Shown piece after piece: positions 1 through 7,669 of a stretch of 64,000 nt of DNA. A model generated the notes under the pieces. The model was given only the letters and a program-made list of their open reading frames with translations, did not search any database and was not told where the DNA came from. Position 1 is the first letter of the stretch. Every line of letters starts with the position of its first letter. A program made the position numbers and the translations under genes. The DNA comes from Bradyrhizobium sp. LTSP885 (GTDB lineage Bacteria > Pseudomonadota > Alphaproteobacteria > Rhizobiales > Xanthobacteraceae): the NCBI RefSeq assembly GCF_000938305.1, contig NZ_JYMT01000018.1, positions 124,001 through 188,000 of the forward strand, written 5' to 3'.

Positions 1-63
1 GCAAATCAATTGCGGCTAGTCTCGGTAGCTTCTTTACCGAAAGTGATGCATCGGAAAACGGGA

Positions 64-864
64 ATGCTCAGGGGCTTTACAGTTCCGAAATCGCCATTCG
101 GTCAGGCCGCGCTAACTCCGCCTCCACCCTGGCACTACGCCGGTGACGTTGTCGGAGTCGAGTTCTGGACGGACGCCGATGCGACGGCGGCGACATTGCC
201 GAATGGTCTTTCCCCGGATCCGAAGTCAAACGGTCACGCCGTCATGATGTTCCTGGATTGGCAATTCACGGCACAGGACGACGAATATCTAGAGCCGGCC
301 CGTTATCAATATCGCGAGGCGTTTATTTTGGTCGACGCCATGTATCGCAACGAGCCGGTGATGTGGTGCCCCTACATTTATGTCGACAATGACGCTGCGC
401 TGGCGCGCGGTTGGACGCAAGGATTTCCCAAGAAAATGGGGAGCATTTTTCAGACGCGCTCCTTTGCGGCGTCAGGTCCCGCCGCAGCGCCGGTGGCGCC
501 TGGCAGCCGGTTTGGCGCCAGTCTTTCGGCGCACGGCCAACGTCTTGCGGAAGCCTGCGTCACCTTGCACAGGCCGGTCGCGAACGGAATATCTCTCCTC
601 AGCCGACCCACGGTCCTGTTGCGATACTTTCCGAGACTGGCGGCCGGATACCAGGACAAGCCAGCGGTAAACGAACTCGCGATGTCGATCACCGACGATC
701 TCACGGTTACCGGCGCATGGATCGGGAAGGGCGAACTTAACTTTCCGGAAGCGAATGGCGAAGAACTCAACGCGCTCGCGCCGAAAAGGATCGAGTCCGG
801 GTTTCGTTACTCAGTTTCCTACTCAGTCAGCGATTTGAAGATCCTCGAGGACCACGGCTCGTAG
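64..864 (+). CDS. Acetoacetate decarboxylase family protein
   Basis: The product is about 266 aa and matches the acetoacetate decarboxylase family along its length. A PPPPWHY motif lies near the N-terminus, and GFPKKMG holds the lysine pair (about K123/K124) that in the family forms the Schiff base with the beta-keto acid. The frame is open upstream to a TTG at 10 and an ATG at 46. I chose the ATG at 64 because family members typically begin close to a GFTVP-like stretch, but 46 is possible and the true start could even lie outside the window. No partner gene of acetone or acetoacetate metabolism is adjacent, so the substrate is unknown; many family members act on other keto acids. Confidence 0.8.
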   Translation: MLRGFTVPKSPFGQAALTPPPPWHYAGDVVGVEFWTDADATAATLPNGLSPDPKSNGHAVMMFLDWQFTAQDDEYLEPARYQYREAFILVDAMYRNEPVMWCPYIYVDNDAALARGWTQGFPKKMGSIFQTRSFAASGPAAAPVAPGSRFGASLSAHGQRLAEACVTLHRPVANGISLLSRPTVLLRYFPRLAAGYQDKPAVNELAMSITDDLTVTGAWIGKGELNFPEANGEELNALAPKRIESGFRYSVSYSVSDLKILEDHGS

Positions 865-1206
865 GTAACTGAAAGCACTCTCACCGTGACGGCGAAGCGT
901 ACACTCCCACGCTTGGCCGGGAGGGTCTTCGCGGCCCCCTCCGGCCGGCTGAGACCCTCGGCCGGGGCGCTGGTGCGGACCTCGCGTCATTCATCGCATT
1001 TTCGATTTGGGCGCTTGTCGAGGTGTTCTGAATTGTGACGCCGCCGCGTTAGAAAACACACAACGTATTGATATTTAAGACGAAAAAAGTTCAGTGCGGT
1101 GCGGCAGCATTAACCTTCCATAACGCTGATTAACGAGCCAGAAGGCACTCGCTGCTGCACTCTCCCGCCGATCCGAAGCTTCGGATGGTTCGGGGAGGGA
1201 GTGACC
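865..1206. other. Intergenic region with GC-rich hairpin and AT-rich promoter zone
   Basis: About 340 bases without a credible gene. At 921-959 the arms GAGGGTCT and AGACCCTC form an 8-bp stem around a GC-rich loop. It lies just downstream of the decarboxylase and could act in termination, but no T-run follows. From about 1050 to 1135 the sequence becomes AT-rich and probably holds the promoter of the AraC-type gene. The end of the region carries the palindrome listed separately. Confidence 0.4.
1162..1200 (+). promoter_or_regulatory. Perfect 16-bp palindrome and hairpin covering the RBS of the AraC-type gene
   Basis: ATCCGAAGCTTCGGAT at 1171-1186 is a perfect palindrome. Outside it CTCCC (1162-1166) can pair with GGGAG (1193-1197), and the latter is the Shine-Dalgarno sequence of the gene starting at 1207. 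It could be an operator, or an RNA hairpin that hides the ribosome binding site. Which of the two is inference. Confidence 0.5.
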
Positions 1207-1794
1207 ATGGAAGGACTTCAAGCCACCACACCAGAGTCTGTCCCTGCAGAGGATCAACAGTTTCACCTGGTTGCTAACAGCGTGGCCAAGCTGCTCGAAA
1301 CCGCAAGGCGGGAGTTGGGGCGCGATCAGGAGGCGGCCAAGGCGTCGCTAGCGACGGCATCGCACATCCTGCAAGCGGAGATCGAACGTTGTTCGGGCGC
1401 CAACGGCTTCACAAGGGGCGGTCTGGCGGCCTGGCAGATCCTTCGCGTACGAGCTTACATTGACGGCAACCTACACCGCACCATTCACATCCGGGATCTC
1501 AGTGAGGTCGCGCGTCGGAGCCCGGCGCACTTCTCCCGGAAATTCAAACTGGCGGTTGGCGAGTCGCCACATGCCTACGTGGTGAGAAGGCGTCTGGAGA
1601 AGGCCTGCCACCTGATGATCACCGGGGCGGCGTCTCTGAGTGAAATCGCGTTGAACGTGGGCTTTTCGGATCAAGCACATTTATGCAGGCTCTTCAGGCA
1701 GGCTTTTGGCCAAAGCCCGGCCAATTGGCGACGCGAGCGCGGAACGCCTGGCGAGGTCACCTCAAGAACCGGCATGGACGAGAATATCCCATGA
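1207..1794 (+). CDS. AraC family transcriptional regulator
   Basis: The product is about 195 aa with a C-terminal AraC-type double helix-turn-helix at about residues 80-180. The RDLSEVA...SPAHFSRKFK half and the SLSEIALNVGFSDQAHLCRLFR half are both typical. The N-terminal 75 residues are short and helical and do not resemble the usual sugar-binding cupin, so the effector is not evident. The ATG at 1207 is preferred to the GTG at 1201 because GGGAGGGA ends at 1200 and gives correct spacing only for 1207. The stop overlaps the next start (ATGA at 1791-1794), so the gene is probably translated together with the large regulator downstream. Confidence 0.85.
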   Translation: MEGLQATTPESVPAEDQQFHLVANSVAKLLETARRELGRDQEAAKASLATASHILQAEIERCSGANGFTRGGLAAWQILRVRAYIDGNLHRTIHIRDLSEVARRSPAHFSRKFKLAVGESPHAYVVRRRLEKACHLMITGAASLSEIALNVGFSDQAHLCRLFRQAFGQSPANWRRERGTPGEVTSRTGMDENIP

Positions 1795-4643
1795 GCGATC
1801 AGCGCGGCAAAGTGCTGAGCTTCGGCCCTTTCGAGCTGTCGATCCGAAACCGGCTTCTGACAAATGGCGCAAGGGTCGTACCGCTCGGCGCGCGCGCCAT
1901 GGATCTCCTCATCGTCCTGGTGGAGCAAGCAAACAAGGTCGTCGGCCGGAGAACGCTGACCGAACGCGTTTGGCCACAGCGAGGTGCAGAACAGGTCAGC
2001 CTGCGCGTCCATATCTCGGCGTTACGGAAAGCGCTCGATCAGAGTGACCCTGGCAGGCGGTATATCGCGAACGTGCCCGGGCGGGGGTACAGCTTTGTCG
2101 TACCGGTGACGTCAGTGTCCGCGCCAGCGTCGGGGGATTTCAAGCCATTATCGAGGTCCCGACTGCCTGCGCGCTCGATGCGGATGCTCGGACGTAGCGG
2201 CGCGCTCGCCGAGATCCAGATGAAGCTGGCCGAGCAGAAGTTTGTGACAATCGTCGGGCCCGGCGGCATCGGCAAGACCACGGTAGCGGTGGCGGTTGCC
2301 CACGAGATGAGTATCACTTTCAGCAGCAGGATCTATTTCGTCGACTTGAGCGCCGTCGGAGCCGCTTCGCTTGTCGCGCCGAGCATAGCTGCAGCACTCG
2401 GCGTGTCGGTACGAGCAAACAACGTTGTCCCTGCCTTGATCGAACGCCTGCAGGAAAAGCCGACGCTTATCATTCTCGACGGTTGCGAACGCCTTGTCGA
2501 CGGGGTGTCTGCGGTGGCGGAAGAACTCATTTGTCGTGTCCCGACGCTCAATTTGCTCGCGACCAGCCGGGAGGCCATGCGTGTTGAAGGTGAACATGTC
2601 TATGAACTCAGTGGGCTTGAATGCCCTGTGGAAGATGGCAGCCTGTCAGCGCGGGTCGCGCTGCAATATCCCTCCATTCAACTGCTGGTCGACCGCGTAC
2701 GGGCGGTGCGAAGTGACTTCGAGCTGACCGATCCGGATGCGCCGACTGCCGCGAAAATTTGCCGGCGGCTTGATGGTATTCCATTGGCGATCGAACTCGC
2801 AGCCTGCAGGGTTGACATATTTGGTCTTGGCAGGACCGCAAGCCTGCTTGACGAGCGACTAAGCCTGTCATGGGTAGGGCGCAGAACCGCGCCGTCGAGA
2901 CACCAGACACTGAACGCCACGTTGGAGTGGAGCTACGATCTGCTCGGCGAGGCCGAGAAGCGCGTATTGAGCCGGCTCGGCGTTTTTGCCGGTGGGTTTA
3001 CCTTCGAAGCGGCGGTCGCCGTTGTCGCCGATGAGACGGTGGATGAAGCAAATGTATCGGATTGCGTTTGGGAGCTTCGTTCGAAATCGATGATTGCCGC
3101 TCAGGGACAGGAGGGGCGGCTGTGTTTGCTCGACACCACCCGCGCTTTTGCCTTGCAACGACTGGCCGGGAGCGGCGAGCAGAATCTTCTTCACCGTCGC
3201 CACGCCCTCTATTTCACCGACCTGTTCAGACAGGGTGCCGGGATGGATGGATCGGGCTGGTCCAAGGGGCTCGAGATAGAGGTCGACAATCTCAGAGCCG
3301 CTCTGAATTGGGCGTTCTCTGCCGCGGGCGATGCGAAAGTCGGCGTCGAACTCGCCGCGGCATCGGCAAGCACATGGATGGGTATGGCGCTGCTCACCGA
3401 ATGCCGGGAATGGATGACAAAGGCCATCAGCCATCTCGATGACATGAATTCCGGCACACGACAGGAAATGGTCCTTCAATCCGCCCTCGCAAGTTGCATG
3501 ATGTTCACGGCCGGCATGACGGAAACATCATACGCCACGTGGGCCAAAGCGCTGCTACTCGCCGAGGGCCTTGACGATATCGAACATCAGGTGGACGCCC
3601 TGCTGGTGCTGTGGGCCCATGCGTTGCGCGTTCCGAACTATCCGGACGCAATCAAATTGGCGGATCGCTGCGGCGAGGTTACGGAAGGAACCGGCCGCAT
3701 CGGCGCTGTCGCAACGGCCAACTATATGAGAGGTATAACCTACTACCACGCTGGACGAATTGCGGAAGCTCAAGGTTTGCTGGAATTGTCGTTGCATCGC
3801 GATGACGAAGCTTCACGACAATTGCTGATCAAGCGGTTTGGTTATGATCGCAAGGTCGATAACCTGGCCGGTCTCGCGACCTTGGCGTGGTTACGCGGCT
3901 CTCCGGATCAGGCCCGCAGATTCAATCAAATGGCCGTAGCCGAAGCGCGCCAATCAAATCGGGCCGTGAATCTTTGTGGTGCGCTGACTTTTGCGGGCCT
4001 GATTGCATACTGGACAAACCCAGATGACGGCGAAGCGGAGGCGCTCGTGGACGAGCTCTCCGGCCATGCGGGAAAGTACGCTCTGCAGAACTACCAGGGT
4101 TTTTGTCTCGGCATGCAGGCTCTCCACAAAATCAGGCGAGGAGGAGAGATCAGCGCCGCGTCGGTGATGTTCTACTCAGGTCTTGAGAAGTTGTCCGCCG
4201 CACGCTACGGAATTTTCAACTGGATCTTGCAAGCAGAGTTTGCAAAATCCATGGCGGTTGCGAACTGGCCGAGGGAAGGGCTTGACGCCTTCCTGCGTGC
4301 GAAGATCGATCTTGACGAAAGCCGATGGTACGGCCCGGAATTGCACCGCATCAGGGGTGAACTGGCACTGCGTAACGGCGAGGGAGTGGCGGTTGGCAGG
4401 CAATATTTCCTGCGCGCGATCGAACTGTCGAACAAGCAGGCGAGCCTGTCGTGGGCGCTCAGGGCCGCGACCAGCCTTGTCATCGCCGAAAAGTCGCTTG
4501 GGCGAAAGGAGGCCGCGTGGCGGACCCTGCAAGCCACTTACGTTAAATTTCGCGAAGGCCTTGAAACCGTCGATCTACGGTTGGCCAAGCAGGTGTTGAC
4601 CGGCTCATACCGGCCCGACAGCGCCATCAACTCGTTACACTGA
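1791..4643 (+). CDS. Winged-helix / NB-ARC-like ATPase transcriptional regulator (paralogue A)
   Basis: The product is about 950 aa. Residues 5-100 form an OmpR/PhoB-type winged helix (FGPFELS start, RVHISALRKAL, NVPGRGYSF). A STAND/NB-ARC-like ATPase follows with Walker A GPGGIGKTT near 156, Walker B LIILDG near 225, an ATSRE segment and GIPLAIELAA. The rest is helical and repeat-like, as in TPR sensor tails. There are no membrane segments, so it is a cytoplasmic DNA-binding switch that probably oligomerises on ATP and ligand binding. It starts inside the stop codon of the AraC gene (ATGA), which points to an operon. Two more copies of this architecture follow at 4760 and 10604. The ligand and target genes are unknown. 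Confidence 0.85.
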   Translation: MSDQRGKVLSFGPFELSIRNRLLTNGARVVPLGARAMDLLIVLVEQANKVVGRRTLTERVWPQRGAEQVSLRVHISALRKALDQSDPGRRYIANVPGRGYSFVVPVTSVSAPASGDFKPLSRSRLPARSMRMLGRSGALAEIQMKLAEQKFVTIVGPGGIGKTTVAVAVAHEMSITFSSRIYFVDLSAVGAASLVAPSIAAALGVSVRANNVVPALIERLQEKPTLIILDGCERLVDGVSAVAEELICRVPTLNLLATSREAMRVEGEHVYELSGLECPVEDGSLSARVALQYPSIQLLVDRVRAVRSDFELTDPDAPTAAKICRRLDGIPLAIELAACRVDIFGLGRTASLLDERLSLSWVGRRTAPSRHQTLNATLEWSYDLLGEAEKRVLSRLGVFAGGFTFEAAVAVVADETVDEANVSDCVWELRSKSMIAAQGQEGRLCLLDTTRAFALQRLAGSGEQNLLHRRHALYFTDLFRQGAGMDGSGWSKGLEIEVDNLRAALNWAFSAAGDAKVGVELAAASASTWMGMALLTECREWMTKAISHLDDMNSGTRQEMVLQSALASCMMFTAGMTETSYATWAKALLLAEGLDDIEHQVDALLVLWAHALRVPNYPDAIKLADRCGEVTEGTGRIGAVATANYMRGITYYHAGRIAEAQGLLELSLHRDDEASRQLLIKRFGYDRKVDNLAGLATLAWLRGSPDQARRFNQMAVAEARQSNRAVNLCGALTFAGLIAYWTNPDDGEAEALVDELSGHAGKYALQNYQGFCLGMQALHKIRRGGEISAASVMFYSGLEKLSAARYGIFNWILQAEFAKSMAVANWPREGLDAFLRAKIDLDESRWYGPELHRIRGELALRNGEGVAVGRQYFLRAIELSNKQASLSWALRAATSLVIAEKSLGRKEAAWRTLQATYVKFREGLETVDLRLAKQVLTGSYRPDSAINSLH

Positions 4644-4759
4644 CGCTTGTTGCTGGAGGAGGTTTCGGCTAACACTTGATCGGCTGGGAGTGTATTTGCA
4701 CAAGACCGACGACGAACGGTGCAACGACCGGACCGTCGGCGGGCTTGGCGGAATAACTC

Positions 4760-7669
4760 ATGTCGATTCGACAAATTGGCTCCCCCGGTGCAATGCGGCT
4801 CGGTTTTGGCCCATTCGAACTCAACGTCGCCGAGCGTTCCCTCAGGAAGGCGAACCAGGTCATTCCGCTCGGTGGCAGGGCCTACGACATCCTGATTGCG
4901 CTTCTTGAAAACGCCGGTGAGGTTGTCCGAAAAGCCGAACTGATCGCGCGGGCATGGCCCGACGTAACGGTCGAGGAAGGCAGTCTTCGCGTCCATCTGT
5001 CGGCGCTGCGCAAGGCGCTGGGCGATGGTCAGTTCGGTAACAAGTACATTGCGAGCATACCGGGCCAAGGCTACAGCTTCATCGCGCCGGTCGCTCACCT
5101 TCCCGTGAACCATGACAGGGGCAATGCATCCGCGGGAATGTCCAGCCTGCCGCCCGCATTGGGCCGCATGGTCGGTCGCAACAATGTTGTTCTTGAGATT
5201 CAAGGTTTGCTCCGGGCCGGACAGCGCCTGATTACAATTCTGGGTGCCGGCGGTATCGGCAAGACGACGGTTGCCCTGTCAGTCGGACACGGGGCGCTGG
5301 CCGATTTCTCCGGCGCGGCATTCTTTGCCGATCTTGCCACCGTAAACGACCAGGAGCATCTCATCGGGGCGATTGCTTCCGCGGTCGGGCTCGGCCCGCA
5401 GTTAGGCTATCCAAAGGAGGCGCTGCTCAATCATCTGCGCCCTCGCAGGGCGCTCGTCATTCTCGATAGTTGCGAGCGTCTGATCGAGAAAACCGCGGAG
5501 ATCGCCGGCCATATTCTTCAAAATGCCCCCGGGATCTACATCCTTGCGACTAGCAGGGAGGCATTGCACGTTTCTGGCGAACACGTGCTTCATCTTTGTC
5601 CACTGGAATGCCCGCCGGAACAGCCGGGGTTGACGGCGTCGGAGGTGATTGCCTATCCGGCCGCACGGTTGTTTGCCGAGCGTGTCAGTGCTCGCCGCGG
5701 TGAGTTCTCGCTTCGGGACGACGAAGCTCCCATGGTTGCCGAGCTTTGCCGCAAGCTTGACGGCATTCCTCTCGCCATCGAGCTTGCCGCCGGCAGGGCC
5801 GCTGTCTTCGGCATTGGGAGTACGGTGGCCAGACTGGGTTCGCGGCTCGATCTCTTGAAGTTCGGCCGGCGAACGGCCAATCCGCGGCATCAGACGCTGA
5901 TCGCAACGCTGGACTGGAGCTACGACCATCTTTCGGAGATCGAGCGAGTCCTCTTGCGACGGGTCGCAATTTTCGTCGGGCATTTCACGCTGGAGGCGGC
6001 GCTCGCGGTCGCGGCGGAAGCGGGGATGGACGGGTCCGAGATCACGAAGGCGCTGGGAAGTCTCGTCAATAAATCTCTCATCTGGGTTTGGACCGGCTTG
6101 CGGGGGCCGTGTCACCAACTGCTGGATACGACACGCGCCTATGCGTTGGAGAAGTTGGCCGTCAGCGGCGAGCAAGATTCGATCGCCGAACGACACGCGA
6201 GCTTCTCGATCCAAATGCTGGAAAGCAACCCGGTCAATCTCTTCGATCTGGAGTCCACGGAAGCCGCAACCAACGCCGTGCGAGACGATCTTGGAAATAT
6301 CCGTGCCGCGCTTGAATGGAGCTTTGGTCCCAATGGAGACGACCTTAAAGCCATAAGATTGGCGGCCGCAGCTTCGCAGTCGCTGCTGGCCATGTCGGAT
6401 CTTTTGGAATGCAGAAAGTGGATGGAGAGAGCGATCGATCGGATGGCTGCGGACTGTGATCCGCGGGACCAGATGGAAATCCTTGCTTCGCTCGCATTGT
6501 CGTTGATGTTCACGGCCGGAAACAGTGAAAGGGTTCGCGAGGCCTTCAATACGGCGCTGACGTTGGCAGAGCGGCTTGAAGATACCTACCATCAATTGCG
6601 GCTCCTCAGCGGGCTATCGATGTATCTTCATCGTACAATCGACGCGGCTGGTAGCCTCGAAGTTGCGCTGCGCGCCGAGTCTGTCGCGAAGAAGACGGGA
6701 AACCGGGATGATGCAGCCCTTGCGGATGCGATGCTGGGAGCCGCGTACTACATGCTCGCCGACCACGTCCGCGCTCCAAAGCACCTCGAACGGGCTCTCC
6801 ACAGGTCGCAGACTTCCCCACGGTTCAACGCAACTCAATATCTGTTTGATCTGCGTACCACATCGCTGTTCAACCTTACCCGATCCCATTGGTTCGCCGG
6901 CAATCTTGATCGGGCCGCCGCTTATGCTGAAGGAACCATCGAGGAGGCCCGGAGATCGAACCATCCGATCGCGCTGTGTCGGGCACTTATTCTGACGATG
7001 CCGTTCCACTTCTGGATCGGTCAATTGGGAGAGATCGAGAGCAGCCTCTCTGAGCTTGAGCTGACCGCGGAGAAATATTCGTTGGAGCCATTTCGCGCGG
7101 TCGCCATTGGCCTGAGGGGACGGCATTTGATTCACATCGGCCAGACAAGGGATGGCATACGTCACCTGCAAGATAGCTTGGAGAAGCTACGAAGCCTGCG
7201 ATACGAGATGCTTGTAACAGATTTTGTCTCCGAGTTGGCGGTCAGTCTGGCGAAGCAAAACGAGCGCAGGCAAGCGTTGGCTCTCATCGATGATTCGATC
7301 GCAACCCAGCTGAGCTCGAAGAGGCCTCTTCACCTTCCGGCCCTCTTTTTGGCGAAAGGCATGGCGCTTATGTGCGGGGAAGCCCGGCAGAGTGACCTCG
7401 CTCTGGAGTGCTTCAAGGAAGCGATGACCCTGGCCGGGCAACAATCCGCGCTATCGTTCGAGCTGCGGGCAGGCTTGGAACTCGCGCAGCTTTGGATTGG
7501 TCGGGGTCAAATCCGAAGAGCCCATGATCTCATCAACCCTGTCTACGGTCGATTTATCGAAGGTCTCACAACACCCGATCTTGTCTTGGCGAGGCAACTC
7601 CTCGAACAGACCAGCGCTCCGAACGATGCTTCACTGCGTGGTGACAAGGCCCAGGGTCTGCGCGCGTGA
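4760..7669 (+). CDS. Winged-helix / NB-ARC-like ATPase transcriptional regulator (paralogue B)
   Basis: The product is about 969 aa with the same order as paralogue A: an OmpR-type winged helix at about 10-110 (FGPFELN, WPDVTVEEG, SIPGQGYSF), Walker A GAGGIGKTT near 161, Walker B LVILDS near 231, GIPLAIELAA, then a long helical repeat tail. The DNA-recognition part is close to paralogue C (both share WPDVTVEEGS and KALGDGQFGN), so B and C look like the most recent duplication. A gap of 116 bp separates it from paralogue A, so it may have its own promoter. Its last 39 bases overlap the end of the MalT-like gene on the opposite strand. Confidence 0.85.
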   Translation: MSIRQIGSPGAMRLGFGPFELNVAERSLRKANQVIPLGGRAYDILIALLENAGEVVRKAELIARAWPDVTVEEGSLRVHLSALRKALGDGQFGNKYIASIPGQGYSFIAPVAHLPVNHDRGNASAGMSSLPPALGRMVGRNNVVLEIQGLLRAGQRLITILGAGGIGKTTVALSVGHGALADFSGAAFFADLATVNDQEHLIGAIASAVGLGPQLGYPKEALLNHLRPRRALVILDSCERLIEKTAEIAGHILQNAPGIYILATSREALHVSGEHVLHLCPLECPPEQPGLTASEVIAYPAARLFAERVSARRGEFSLRDDEAPMVAELCRKLDGIPLAIELAAGRAAVFGIGSTVARLGSRLDLLKFGRRTANPRHQTLIATLDWSYDHLSEIERVLLRRVAIFVGHFTLEAALAVAAEAGMDGSEITKALGSLVNKSLIWVWTGLRGPCHQLLDTTRAYALEKLAVSGEQDSIAERHASFSIQMLESNPVNLFDLESTEAATNAVRDDLGNIRAALEWSFGPNGDDLKAIRLAAAASQSLLAMSDLLECRKWMERAIDRMAADCDPRDQMEILASLALSLMFTAGNSERVREAFNTALTLAERLEDTYHQLRLLSGLSMYLHRTIDAAGSLEVALRAESVAKKTGNRDDAALADAMLGAAYYMLADHVRAPKHLERALHRSQTSPRFNATQYLFDLRTTSLFNLTRSHWFAGNLDRAAAYAEGTIEEARRSNHPIALCRALILTMPFHFWIGQLGEIESSLSELELTAEKYSLEPFRAVAIGLRGRHLIHIGQTRDGIRHLQDSLEKLRSLRYEMLVTDFVSELAVSLAKQNERRQALALIDDSIATQLSSKRPLHLPALFLAKGMALMCGEARQSDLALECFKEAMTLAGQQSALSFELRAGLELAQLWIGRGQIRRAHDLINPVYGRFIEGLTTPDLVLARQLLEQTSAPNDASLRGDKAQGLRA

